This document shows positions 17,056 through 24,848 of a stretch of 64,000 nt of DNA, in pieces. Source of the stretch: JAIEOG01 sp964519985. GTDB lineage: Bacteria; Bdellovibrionota; FAC87; UBA2466. A model generated the notes under the pieces. The model was given only the letters and a program-made list of their open reading frames with translations. It did no database searches and was not told the origin of the DNA. Within the stretch, counting starts at the first letter, position 1. Each line of letters begins with the position of its first letter. A program made the translations under genes and the position numbers. Location: positions 79,839 through 143,838 of the forward strand of contig CAZFMF010000004.1 of assembly GCA_964519985.1 (NCBI GenBank), read 5' to 3'.

Positions 17056-17997
17056 TTAAGGCTGAGAGGGAGAGGCTGGTTTTCGCTTTGAGGCCTTCGA
17101 CTTAGTGGGGGTCCGGGTCAGATTCCGGCGCTTTGAACCCAAGTCGTCCGGAACCGCGATGGCGTTCTTGGCGTTGAAGCTATTGCCGGCGAGTTGTTTG
17201 GCCAGCTTTTTTCCGGTGGGCCCTTCGGGCCAGTACATCGGAAACTCCACCCGACCGTGGATGGAGTTCTCGGCGCTATTGAAGGGGGTAACGAGATTCG
17301 CCAAGATTTCCATGCGCATGGACTGCATTTTGAAGGGAATTTTCTTCCCTTCCGCGGTGACCTGAATCGAACGCGGACTGCCGCTGGCCGTCAGCGTAAC
17401 CGATCCCCCCTTGGCGAAGAAGGTGCCCTTGAGCTTCTCTTCGTCGGCCATTTGGACCTGCATTTCGGGGGAGGTGAAAAGAAAAAGGCCCGATTCCGGC
17501 AAAGGGGCTTCCGTGCTCCCCGGGATGCGTAAGGGGACGACCCGCCGGGCCTGCGTACCCCGGGTCACCATCAAAGTCGCCGCGCCAAACTGCCCCACTC
17601 GACCGGAGGCGAATTTCGCGATCGTCCCCATGGCCAGCTGAATGACCTCATTCCGCTTGAAATCGTTCTGAAGGGCGTCGGGCAGGGTGTCGTTTGAAAA
17701 GACCATTCCCAGCAGGTAGTGGCCGGTCTCCGGGCCAAAGAGGATCTTCTGCGTTTCGCCGCCCTTTGAATATTCTAAGGTCCCCCGACCTGGGTTCTGG
17801 TCCACCGAAAAAAGATCCACGAGGGGTAGGGCGCTCGGTGCGGCGGTGACCGGCGGGACAAGCGTAGGAGCCGCGGCGGGAGCGGTGGGCGTCGCCGGCG
17901 TATCCGAAATGGCCTTTTCGAGCTCGGGATCGGCCGCGGGGGTGGCGAAGGCATGGAGTGAAAAGAGAATCCCCAAAAATCCCAGTCCCATTTTCAT
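17056..17997 (-). CDS. Secreted protein of unknown function with Pro/Ala-rich linker
   Basis: The 313-residue product has a signal peptide (MKMGLGFLGILFSLHAFA), a Pro/Ala/Thr linker to about residue 60, and a mature domain with long beta-type stretches (VQLAMGTIAKFASGRVG, AATLMVTRG). The C-terminal ~25 residues are very basic (SKRRNLTRTPTKSKASKRK). I recognise no family. It lies four bases after the ferredoxin gene and is probably last in that operon. Confidence 0.7.
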   Translation of the reverse strand: MKMGLGFLGILFSLHAFATPAADPELEKAISDTPATPTAPAAAPTLVPPVTAAPSALPLVDLFSVDQNPGRGTLEYSKGGETQKILFGPETGHYLLGMVFSNDTLPDALQNDFKRNEVIQLAMGTIAKFASGRVGQFGAATLMVTRGTQARRVVPLRIPGSTEAPLPESGLFLFTSPEMQVQMADEEKLKGTFFAKGGSVTLTASGSPRSIQVTAEGKKIPFKMQSMRMEILANLVTPFNSAENSIHGRVEFPMYWPEGPTGKKLAKQLAGNSFNAKNAIAVPDDLGSKRRNLTRTPTKSKASKRKPASPSQP

Positions 17998-18001
17998 GGG
18001 A

Positions 18002-18307
18002 CTATTCTCTCACGATCTCCTGCCAGACTGAATCGAAGTCTGCGTCGGTGACCTCGTTCATCCAGTGCGGTGTCTCACCGCGGCGATGAATGACCACGGT
18101 GGTACCGACGGTGTTGCAAAAACCCAGGCACCCGGTCTGCGTGACCCAGTGGGTCGCGCGTTTCCCGGTGGTCTTGAGCTTTTCCTTCAGACGTTTGTAA
18201 AACGCTTTGCCGCCGAAATCGGAACAAGCAGTGCGGCCGTCGGTGCGAACATTGGTGCAAACCAAAACGTGGACCTTACACTGGTCACTCATGGTGACGG
18301 GTTTCAT
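18002..18307 (-). CDS. Thioredoxin-like [2Fe-2S] ferredoxin
   Basis: The 101-residue protein contains HVLVCTNVR...CSDFGG and, about 40 residues on, GCLGFCNTVGTTVVIHRR, the cysteine layout of thioredoxin-fold [2Fe-2S] ferredoxins (NuoE-like/Shethna type). The ATG at 18307 overlaps the stop of the large flavoprotein in an ATGA; a second Met lies five codons later. Tight coupling to the flavoprotein suggests it is that enzyme's electron donor or acceptor; this is inference. Confidence 0.85.
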   Translation of the reverse strand: MKPVTMSDQCKVHVLVCTNVRTDGRTACSDFGGKAFYKRLKEKLKTTGKRATHWVTQTGCLGFCNTVGTTVVIHRRGETPHWMNEVTDADFDSVWQEIVRE

Positions 18308-21300
18308 ACGTGCTCCACTTGAGATTTTCTCAGCAATCCGTCGACCAAGGAAAGGGTCATTTTTTCCGGCAGCGAGTTCATGCGCAGGCGATCTTGCAGG
18401 TTTTTGAAGTCGACTTCATCCAGAAGCTGATCCTGATTGAAACAGGAAAAGACGAAACGTTCTTCTCCGGTTTTGGGATCCACCTGGCGCTGAAGGCATT
18501 GCGCGCAGACTTCTTTCATCATGCATTGCATCGGCGAGTTGATCGATCCAATCGCCACGTGTTGGGCATTCAGGTGGGCCTTCAAGACGCCGTGCCGGGC
18601 GGAGGCCACCGCGGCCATCATGCGATCCGACCCGATCGCCAGAATGCGATCGATCTTCGGAAAGGGGAACTGAGGCCGCTTTTGCAGCTGCCCGTTGGCG
18701 TAGGCCACCATCGCTTCGACGATATTTCCCCGAAACGTCAGGTCTTGCGGACGACGCGGGTCAATGAGTGGACCACCGTCCACCGCCCAGACCATTTGGT
18801 CGGTTGCGGCTTCCATAAGGTCTTGGTGGAAAACGTCCTCTTTTTTTCGATAGCCGGCGAAATAAACGACTTGGCTACCGGCGGTTCGCAGTGCGCCGGA
18901 AATCGAGAGCAAGACGGCATTTCCCAGACCACCGCCGGCGAGCAATACCGTTTCCCCCGACGGAATTTCGCTGGGTGCGCCGGTGGGTCCCATTACGACA
19001 ACCGGCTCTCCCGGCTGGAGGAAGGCGCAAAGCTTCGAGCTCACCCCCATTTCCAATACGATGAGGGCCAACAAATCTTTTGCCGGATCGACCCAGGCGC
19101 CCGTGAGGGCCAGGCCCTCCATTGCTAGCCGGTAGCCTTCCATCGCGTGCGCCTGCTTTTCAAAGTTTTGTAGGCGATAGAACTGTCCGGGCTGGAATTT
19201 GCGCGCGATGTATCGGCCCTTCACCACCACTTCGACAATCGTCGGGGTGAGTCGATTCACACTCACCACCCGGGGGACCAACGCCGTGTCGAGTCGACTC
19301 ACTAATTCCTGGAAGGCCGGGCCGGAGTCGTGCCCCAGTGCGGCGTGGGCGACGTCGGCCTGAAAGAGGCGACTGATGGCCGGAGCCCCGTGCTTCGCCG
19401 AAGCCATCGCTTTCACCACATTGCCGGCGTAATCGGGATGGTTATCGCCGTAAAAGCTCACGAAGCGACCTTGGTTTTCGTAGGACAGAAAAAAAGCGTC
19501 TTTGTCGACGGGGCTAGCGGCCACGCTCTTCCAGCCTTCGGCGTGCTTTTCCAGGCGATGCTTCTTAAAGTAGCGAGCGTGTCCGTCGAGCGCGAAAGTT
19601 CCCGGATACTCTTTCTCGTAGATGGTGTTGGGTTGAGTGCCCGCCGCCACCGCGATAGAGCGAGCGGGTAGTAACGTCGTCTTGCCGTGGGCGTTGCGGC
19701 AAAGCAGTCCCGTGGCCGCACCGAAACGATCCTTTTCCACTTCCAATGGGGTCATGTTTTCGATGAACCCAATGCCCTCTTCGAAAGCCTTCATTACCTC
19801 TTCGTGGTTCAAACGGTAAGCGGGCGATTCCGAGAGTTTCTTGCGGTAAACAACGTTAACGCCGCCCCATTGCCGGCAAAGCGGAATGAAATTCGGTTTG
19901 CGGTTTTCGCGTTCGGCGCGTCGCCGTTCGTCGCGGATGGCACGCCCGTGCTCCAGGAAAGTCGTTAGCGTTTCCTTCTCTTCGTCGTTGCACTTGTCCC
20001 AAATTTCGGTTTCGCCCTTCTGGCGCGCGAGGGATTCGAAGAGGGCGAGGATCTTTTCCACCTGGATCGGGTAGTAGGCCATCGATTCGGTGGCGGTATC
20101 CATTGCGGTGAGTCCGCCCCCGATGACGACGGCGGGCAACCGCAACTCCAAGTTGGCGAGCGAAGTCTTCTTGAAGGCGCCACCGAGTTGGAGCGACATG
20201 AGGAAGTCGCTGGCCTTGCGCACCCCCTTGGAAAGATTCTGTCGCATGTCGACGAGGGTAGGGCGGCCGGCGCCGGTGGCTAGCGCGACGTGGTGGAAAC
20301 CTTCATTCCAGGCATCCTCTAGGGTTAACGTTCCACCGAATCGCACGCCCCCGTAGAAAGCCAGATTCTGTCGTCGCAACAGCGTTAAGTAGATGGCGCC
20401 CAGAAAATTCTTATCCCAGCGTACGGTGATGCCGTACTCACTCACTCCGCCGAATCCCATTAAGATCCGCTCATCGAGTTCCTTGGTCAATTCGCGGTAC
20501 TGCTTGATCGGCTGGGGAAAGGGACGCCCCTTGCCGGAGAGAACGTCGCTAAAGGGCTCAAGCTTCAATCCGTCAATACCGACCACGCCAAATCCGTCAT
20601 TGGCCAGATAGTGGCAAAGAGTGTAACCGGCTGGCCCAAGCCCCACCACGAGAACATTCTTGCCATTGTAAGGCAGCGCGAAGGGGCGGGAACGGTTGAT
20701 CGGATTGAAGCGCGTCAGCAGTCCGTAGATTTCGAAGCCGTAGGGCAAATTCAAAACTTCGGTGAGCACTCCGGTTTCATTCTCCGGAATATTCACGGGA
20801 TCTTGCTTTTGGAAGATACACCCCTTCATGCAGTCATTGCAGATACGGTGTCCCGTGCCGGGACACATGGGGTTATCGAGAATAATCATCGCTAACGCCG
20901 CGATCACGTCGCCCTGCTTGCGCAGAAAGTGCATTTCGGAAATGCGTTCGTCGAGCGGACAGCCCTTGAGATCAATTCCCAACGGATTTTTCTTGTAGCC
21001 GCCGGTTTTTTCTTCGAATCCTCGGGAGCAAGAGTCTTTCTCGCGCTGGTGGCAATACAGGCAGTAGTCAACCTCGCGCAGCATCGCTTTGGTGTTCATG
21101 CGCGGATCGGTGAGTTTGAATCCGTCGCGCGGGCGAAGGTGGTCGACCACGCGGTGCTCGGGAAAGCCCGGGGAGCCTTCGACGGTGGGGACGAGGTTTT
21201 CGTAATCGATTTTTCCCGGTCGTACGAAGGAGACCCAACCCTGTAAACGCTTTCGGCGTTCGGGATCGACGTAAGTCTGCACGCACCAGTTTTCAAAGTG

Positions 21301-21900
21301 AGTCAGAGTGGCCGAAATTTTCTCTTCCAGGGATCCGCCGAGAATCGGCGAAGTCAGGGTCTGAGCGCGCGCTTGCTCCAACGCCGTGAGCGGCTCTTTT
21401 TTCTGCTTCTTTTGGCAATCGAGGAGAAATAGCACGATGCGCGCCATGCGCACTTCATCGTCTTTGACGGGGTCGGCCGGTTCTTGGCGTTGGATGTCTT
21501 GAATCGTGCGGGCGATCAAGTCGTATTCGGCGTGAGGCACCGGGGCTTCTTCCGAACGCTTGAAAACCCGGATCTTCACGAACTCGTTTTTGAAGCGAAA
21601 TGCGGGCTCCAGCTCGAGAGTCGTTTGTTTGAGTTTGGCCGCCTCATTGGTGACATGAAAAAGCCGGGCGACGAAGTCGCCGACATGGCGTGCGACGGCG
21701 ATCAAAATCGCCGATTCCTGCGGTGGCGTGAGCCCGGCATCGGCGAGGGATGCGAAACGGGCGGCTAGGCCGGGTTCCTGCGCTTCGGCTTGTCGCCAAA
21801 ACTCCGTGTGCAATTCTCTTAAACGATCCGGGCGGTGGAGATCGGAATAGCGAAACCCCGCGATACCGAGGTCGAGGTCATGATTGGGGGGAGTGGTCAT
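18304..21900 (-). CDS. NfnL/GltD-like plus NfnS/FNR-like fused flavoprotein
   Basis: A 1198-residue soluble redox protein. After ~270 residues of unknown type comes a GltD-like cluster region: CLYCHQREKDSC, then KGCPLDERI, then CPGTGHRICNDCMKGC. A FAD/NAD(P) Rossmann motif VVGLGPAGYTLC and a second one (VVIGGGLTAMDTATES) follow. The last ~330 residues form a ferredoxin-reductase/PyrK-like unit: FQPGQFYRLQNF for FAD, LLAGGGLGNAVLLSI for NAD, and a cysteine cluster CMMKEVCAQC...SCF fitting a [2Fe-2S] site. This is the domain content of NfnL plus NfnS in one chain. Electron bifurcation between NADH, NADPH and ferredoxin is a hypothesis; a glutamate-synthase-like reductase is the alternative. Confidence 0.8.
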   Translation of the reverse strand: MTTPPNHDLDLGIAGFRYSDLHRPDRLRELHTEFWRQAEAQEPGLAARFASLADAGLTPPQESAILIAVARHVGDFVARLFHVTNEAAKLKQTTLELEPAFRFKNEFVKIRVFKRSEEAPVPHAEYDLIARTIQDIQRQEPADPVKDDEVRMARIVLFLLDCQKKQKKEPLTALEQARAQTLTSPILGGSLEEKISATLTHFENWCVQTYVDPERRKRLQGWVSFVRPGKIDYENLVPTVEGSPGFPEHRVVDHLRPRDGFKLTDPRMNTKAMLREVDYCLYCHQREKDSCSRGFEEKTGGYKKNPLGIDLKGCPLDERISEMHFLRKQGDVIAALAMIILDNPMCPGTGHRICNDCMKGCIFQKQDPVNIPENETGVLTEVLNLPYGFEIYGLLTRFNPINRSRPFALPYNGKNVLVVGLGPAGYTLCHYLANDGFGVVGIDGLKLEPFSDVLSGKGRPFPQPIKQYRELTKELDERILMGFGGVSEYGITVRWDKNFLGAIYLTLLRRQNLAFYGGVRFGGTLTLEDAWNEGFHHVALATGAGRPTLVDMRQNLSKGVRKASDFLMSLQLGGAFKKTSLANLELRLPAVVIGGGLTAMDTATESMAYYPIQVEKILALFESLARQKGETEIWDKCNDEEKETLTTFLEHGRAIRDERRRAERENRKPNFIPLCRQWGGVNVVYRKKLSESPAYRLNHEEVMKAFEEGIGFIENMTPLEVEKDRFGAATGLLCRNAHGKTTLLPARSIAVAAGTQPNTIYEKEYPGTFALDGHARYFKKHRLEKHAEGWKSVAASPVDKDAFFLSYENQGRFVSFYGDNHPDYAGNVVKAMASAKHGAPAISRLFQADVAHAALGHDSGPAFQELVSRLDTALVPRVVSVNRLTPTIVEVVVKGRYIARKFQPGQFYRLQNFEKQAHAMEGYRLAMEGLALTGAWVDPAKDLLALIVLEMGVSSKLCAFLQPGEPVVVMGPTGAPSEIPSGETVLLAGGGLGNAVLLSISGALRTAGSQVVYFAGYRKKEDVFHQDLMEAATDQMVWAVDGGPLIDPRRPQDLTFRGNIVEAMVAYANGQLQKRPQFPFPKIDRILAIGSDRMMAAVASARHGVLKAHLNAQHVAIGSINSPMQCMMKEVCAQCLQRQVDPKTGEERFVFSCFNQDQLLDEVDFKNLQDRLRMNSLPEKMTLSLVDGLLRKSQVEHV

Positions 21901-23563
21901 GCAGTTTCCAATACGCCAGTCCCATCAACAAAATATTCACGCCAAGAAAAATCCACTGTGCGGGTTCCCTTTGCGTGGGCGAGAAAACCACCCACATTAA
22001 GAAAAAGCTCGCGCCATGCAAGCTGACCATCGGCCAGTAGAATCGAGGGCCGGTCAGGGCGGTGGCGGCGGCAGGCACCAGAATCATCACCAACGGAAAT
22101 CCGTAGTAGCCGCAGTGGATGCAGGTCCCACTAGGATTAAAGAGGACGAGATTCCAGATGGCAATGCCGATTGCGGTGTACGCCGCACTGAGGACCAAAA
22201 AGCGAAATAGGATTTGGGCATTTCGTGGACGGGGCCGGCGCAGAAAGACGGCGACGGCGCCCAGTCCAAAAATTCCCGGCGTGGCGAAGAGTCGCAAAAA
22301 GGCGTCGACGCGATATTCGGCGGCCGTGGCGCGGGTGACCTCCCAGGGAAGGGCAAACCATGCGACCCGTGGGTACATGAAATTCCAATTCCAAAGTTTC
22401 GTGCGCTTCCAGCTCTCCCAGGTCAGCTTGCCGTAGCTCTCGGCAATGGCTTGGCCGAGGGAAATGTCCAACTGGTCTTCAGCCAGATGCATGCGAAACA
22501 ATCGGTCGCCCGGAGGATCATAAAGTTTCTGGTACGCCAACCAAAGCCCCAGGAGCCCAGCCCCGATTCCCGCGGCCTCCCAAAACCCGCGGCGCGGGCG
22601 CCAATCGCCCAGGGCCGGCCAGACGAGTGCGACAGCGAGGAAGCCAAATCCCGCTCCGCCGTGAGATAGGTAGGCAAGGGCAAAAGCTACCGCGGACCCC
22701 CACCAAACGGATCGCGTCTTGGGCTCGACCAAGAGCAACAAGCACCCCATCAAACCGAGCGAAGCGCCCAAGAGTTTGGGCCACACATAGATCGTATTGA
22801 AAAAGACAAAGCCGCTTAGCGATGCGGCCAGTGCCACCTGAGTCGCTAGGTTCGCTCCATTCCATTCCCACCCCGACGATGGGGAACCCAATCGATTTGC
22901 CGACTGAAACTCGGGCGAAAAAAAGAAGAAAAGTGGGATGACCCACAGGGACTGCAAGAGCACTGCGATCACTTGGTACACCTGCGGGCCGGTGCGAATC
23001 GGTTCGGCGATGAGCCCGAACGCGAGGTGCAGTCCAGTTTGTAACGGGGGCCGATCGCTGCTCTGCCAACCGGCGCCCATGTCGCGCGGATCACTCCCGC
23101 GAAAGAGGTGGGCGGCGAACATCGCCGGGATACGATTGTCGTGGGGCATCGGCCCCAGCACCCGCTGAGCGCTGTTCTCGAGGCCGGAGTCGGTATAGTT
23201 GAAATGGAGATTTACCAGTTGCGCCGAATTCGCTGCGACAAAACATACCAGTAGTGCTTGTTTTTCCCAGCCGGTGAGCGATGCCAGCAGAACGTTGCGG
23301 AGCCGACGCCGCCACTGCGCGATACCGACGGTGAGGATCGCCAGCGAGATCGCGATGCCCGGATAGCGATGGAGGAAGTAGATCCAGAAAACGAGGTAGC
23401 CTAATAGCCCATTGAGCAGCAAGGCAGTGACAAGGCGAAATCCGGCGGGAACGGCAATACGACGACTGAGGCGGTCGGTTAGCACAAGCCCGACTGACCA
23501 AAACAGCAGAAATACGAAGGTGCCGAAGAACCAGAAGTTTAGAGCGGCGTGGAGAAACCTCAC
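21878..23563 (-). CDS. Polytopic membrane protein, possibly GT-C-type
   Basis: The 561-residue product has about ten or more hydrophobic segments. The first loop holds paired features (NYTDSGLENSAQRVLGPMPHDNRIP and later GAGWQSSDRPPLQTG) reminiscent of the extracytoplasmic acidic loop of GT-C glycosyltransferases, but no family motif is certain. The start is GTG with AAGG seven bases upstream. The 3' end overlaps the flavoprotein gene by 23 bases, so the two are co-transcribed. The left end of the RAYT element begins 32 bases upstream of the start. Confidence 0.65.
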   Translation of the reverse strand: MRFLHAALNFWFFGTFVFLLFWSVGLVLTDRLSRRIAVPAGFRLVTALLLNGLLGYLVFWIYFLHRYPGIAISLAILTVGIAQWRRRLRNVLLASLTGWEKQALLVCFVAANSAQLVNLHFNYTDSGLENSAQRVLGPMPHDNRIPAMFAAHLFRGSDPRDMGAGWQSSDRPPLQTGLHLAFGLIAEPIRTGPQVYQVIAVLLQSLWVIPLFFFFSPEFQSANRLGSPSSGWEWNGANLATQVALAASLSGFVFFNTIYVWPKLLGASLGLMGCLLLLVEPKTRSVWWGSAVAFALAYLSHGGAGFGFLAVALVWPALGDWRPRRGFWEAAGIGAGLLGLWLAYQKLYDPPGDRLFRMHLAEDQLDISLGQAIAESYGKLTWESWKRTKLWNWNFMYPRVAWFALPWEVTRATAAEYRVDAFLRLFATPGIFGLGAVAVFLRRPRPRNAQILFRFLVLSAAYTAIGIAIWNLVLFNPSGTCIHCGYYGFPLVMILVPAAATALTGPRFYWPMVSLHGASFFLMWVVFSPTQREPAQWIFLGVNILLMGLAYWKLHDHSPQS

Positions 23564-23667
23564 CGGGGGACCTTATCAAAGGGAGCCCGGGCTTGTCATT
23601 GCGAGCGCAGCGAATCAGGCCTCGCCGCTCCACTCGCCCGGCCTAAGGCTGGCCGGGACGGTGGGGC

Positions 23668-23710
23668 GAGTGCGCACGAGTTATTTGAACGAAGCGAGTT
23701 GTCCTCGCCG
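23668..23710. repeat. Left 43-bp inverted repeat of the RAYT element
   Basis: It begins GAGTGCGCACGAGTTATTTG and ends TCCTCGCCG. The inverse complement recurs at 24412-24454 with 42 of 43 bases identical. Confidence 0.9.
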
Positions 23711-23849
23711 TCGTCTCATTTTCAAGTGCCAAGGACATCCAAAGAGAGAAACTTTAGCTAGATTTTGGAATTCGCATGCTCCCCTAAAATCGTTTTTATC
23801 GACGATAAAACCATTGCCCCGCGATCGAAAATTAGATACACATGTACGC

Positions 23850-24407
23850 ATGTCAGCAAAGCAACTCACTCTATCTGACGCGTTAAAAGCGAAGACGATC
23901 CACGGTGGTGAATATTCCATCGGTAAAAGAAAAACTAGGCGACCGGTCGTTACGAGACGCCCAATGCATTTGGTGATGCGTTCCTCAATTGCGACCGGCC
24001 CACGGTCCTTTTTGCAGAGATTGCACGTGCGTTTCATTCAGCATCTGGTTCAAACGCTGGCGCGAGCGAATGGAATTCGGATCTACGAGTTTTCCAATAG
24101 TGGGAATCATTTGCACTTTTTGCTTCAGGCGAAGACGATTGTGGGTTTTCGGCGGTTTGTGCGGGTGCTATCGGGCCAAATTGCGATGAAAGTCGGTGGA
24201 GGAAAGAAGGGAAAGCCTTCGGAAGAAAAGTTTTGGGATCTTTTGCCCTTCACCCGCATTGTGGAATGGGGCCGGGCCTTTGAAATCGCGCGGCAATATG
24301 TGGTGCAGAATACTTTGGAAGCCTTGGGTCTCATTCCCTATCAACTTCGAAAGGCCAAAGGGCCGCCGCCCCGAAAACGTTCCCGCGCTCTTGGCGCCTC
24401 GAGCTGA
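23850..24407 (+). CDS. REP-associated tyrosine transposase (Y1/HUH)
   Basis: The 185-residue product is a Y1-type HUH single-strand transposase. The metal-binding HUH motif is H87-L-H89 in SNSGNHLHFLL, and the catalytic tyrosine is probably Y150 in ARQYVVQNT, which keeps the Y-x2-Q spacing. The C-terminal RKAKGPPPRKRSRA is basic, as in RAYTs. The ATG at 23850 starts just upstream of the recognisable fold; the frame stays open upstream, but that part lies in the inverted repeat and is unlikely to be coding. No frameshift or stop interrupts it, so it may be active. The stop codon lies five bases before the right inverted repeat. Confidence 0.85.
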   Translation: MSAKQLTLSDALKAKTIHGGEYSIGKRKTRRPVVTRRPMHLVMRSSIATGPRSFLQRLHVRFIQHLVQTLARANGIRIYEFSNSGNHLHFLLQAKTIVGFRRFVRVLSGQIAMKVGGGKKGKPSEEKFWDLLPFTRIVEWGRAFEIARQYVVQNTLEALGLIPYQLRKAKGPPPRKRSRALGASS

Positions 24408-24411
24408 AAAT

Positions 24412-24454
24412 CGGCGAGGACAACTCGCCTCGTTCAAATAACTCGTGCGCACTC
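24412..24454. repeat. Right 43-bp inverted repeat of the RAYT element
   Basis: It is the inverse complement of 23668-23710 with one mismatch. It contains a small hairpin, GGCGAG-GACAA-CTCGCC. Beyond it lie the right REP-like hairpin and the terminal GTCATT word. Confidence 0.9.
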
Positions 24455-24550
24455 GACCCGCCGACCGGGGCAGACTTAGCCCCGGCGAGCGGGGCGGCTA
24501 GGTCGACGCGTTGCTTGGCGGGATTGCTTCGCCACGCTCACAATGACCGG

Positions 24551-24844
24551 TTACTTTTCGCCTTTGAGTTTCTTGCTGAACTTTTTGAGGGAGGAAGAGG
24601 CCTTGGTGAGCGTTTTGCCGACGGTTTCGGTGCCTTTTGCGACGGCATCCAGGCCGGTGCTCAGGTTGTCCTTGTTGATGACTTCTCCGGCGCGCTGAAT
24701 GGCGATTTTCGAAACTTCCACGCCCGTCTGAACGCCCTTTTTGATTCCGCCGGCCGTGCGGGCGGCTTCGGATCCGAGTTCGGTCGCCTTGGCTTTGATG
24801 TCGCCGGCTTGTTTTTTTAGCTTATCGAAATCTGGTTTTTTCAT
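24551..24844 (-). CDS. Small Lys-rich helical protein of unknown function
   Basis: The 97-residue product has no signal peptide. It is rich in Lys, Ala, Thr and Gly with heptad-like spacing (KLKKQAGDIKAKATELGSEA), suggesting an amphipathic helix or coiled coil; the C-terminus is strongly basic. It starts four bases after the YD-repeat gene stop and is the last gene of the tad transcript. No family is recognised. Confidence 0.6.
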   Translation of the reverse strand: MKKPDFDKLKKQAGDIKAKATELGSEAARTAGGIKKGVQTGVEVSKIAIQRAGEVINKDNLSTGLDAVAKGTETVGKTLTKASSSLKKFSKKLKGEK

Positions 24845-24848
24845 GGTT

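Larger units (their letters stand above)
23595..24547 (+). mobile_element. RAYT (IS200/Y1-like) element bounded by the dispersed-repeat ends
   Basis: A ~950-bp element. The left end reads GTCATTGCGAGCGCAGCGAA and the right end, inverted, GTCATTGTGAGCGTGGCGAA. These are the same ends as the dispersed repeats. Inside lie hairpins CCCGGCC-TAAGGCT-GGCCGGG (left) and CCGGGGC-AGACTTA-GCCCCGG (right), then an inverted repeat of 43 bp with one mismatch (23668-23710 and 24412-24454). The transposase gene lies between the arms. No obvious target duplication is seen. The layout fits a REP-associated tyrosine transposase unit. Confidence 0.75.

Noticed and set aside
23412..23849. Upstream extension of the RAYT reading frame
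   Set aside because: It crosses the element's inverted repeat and the start of the divergent membrane-protein gene; the transposase fold begins after the Met at 23850.
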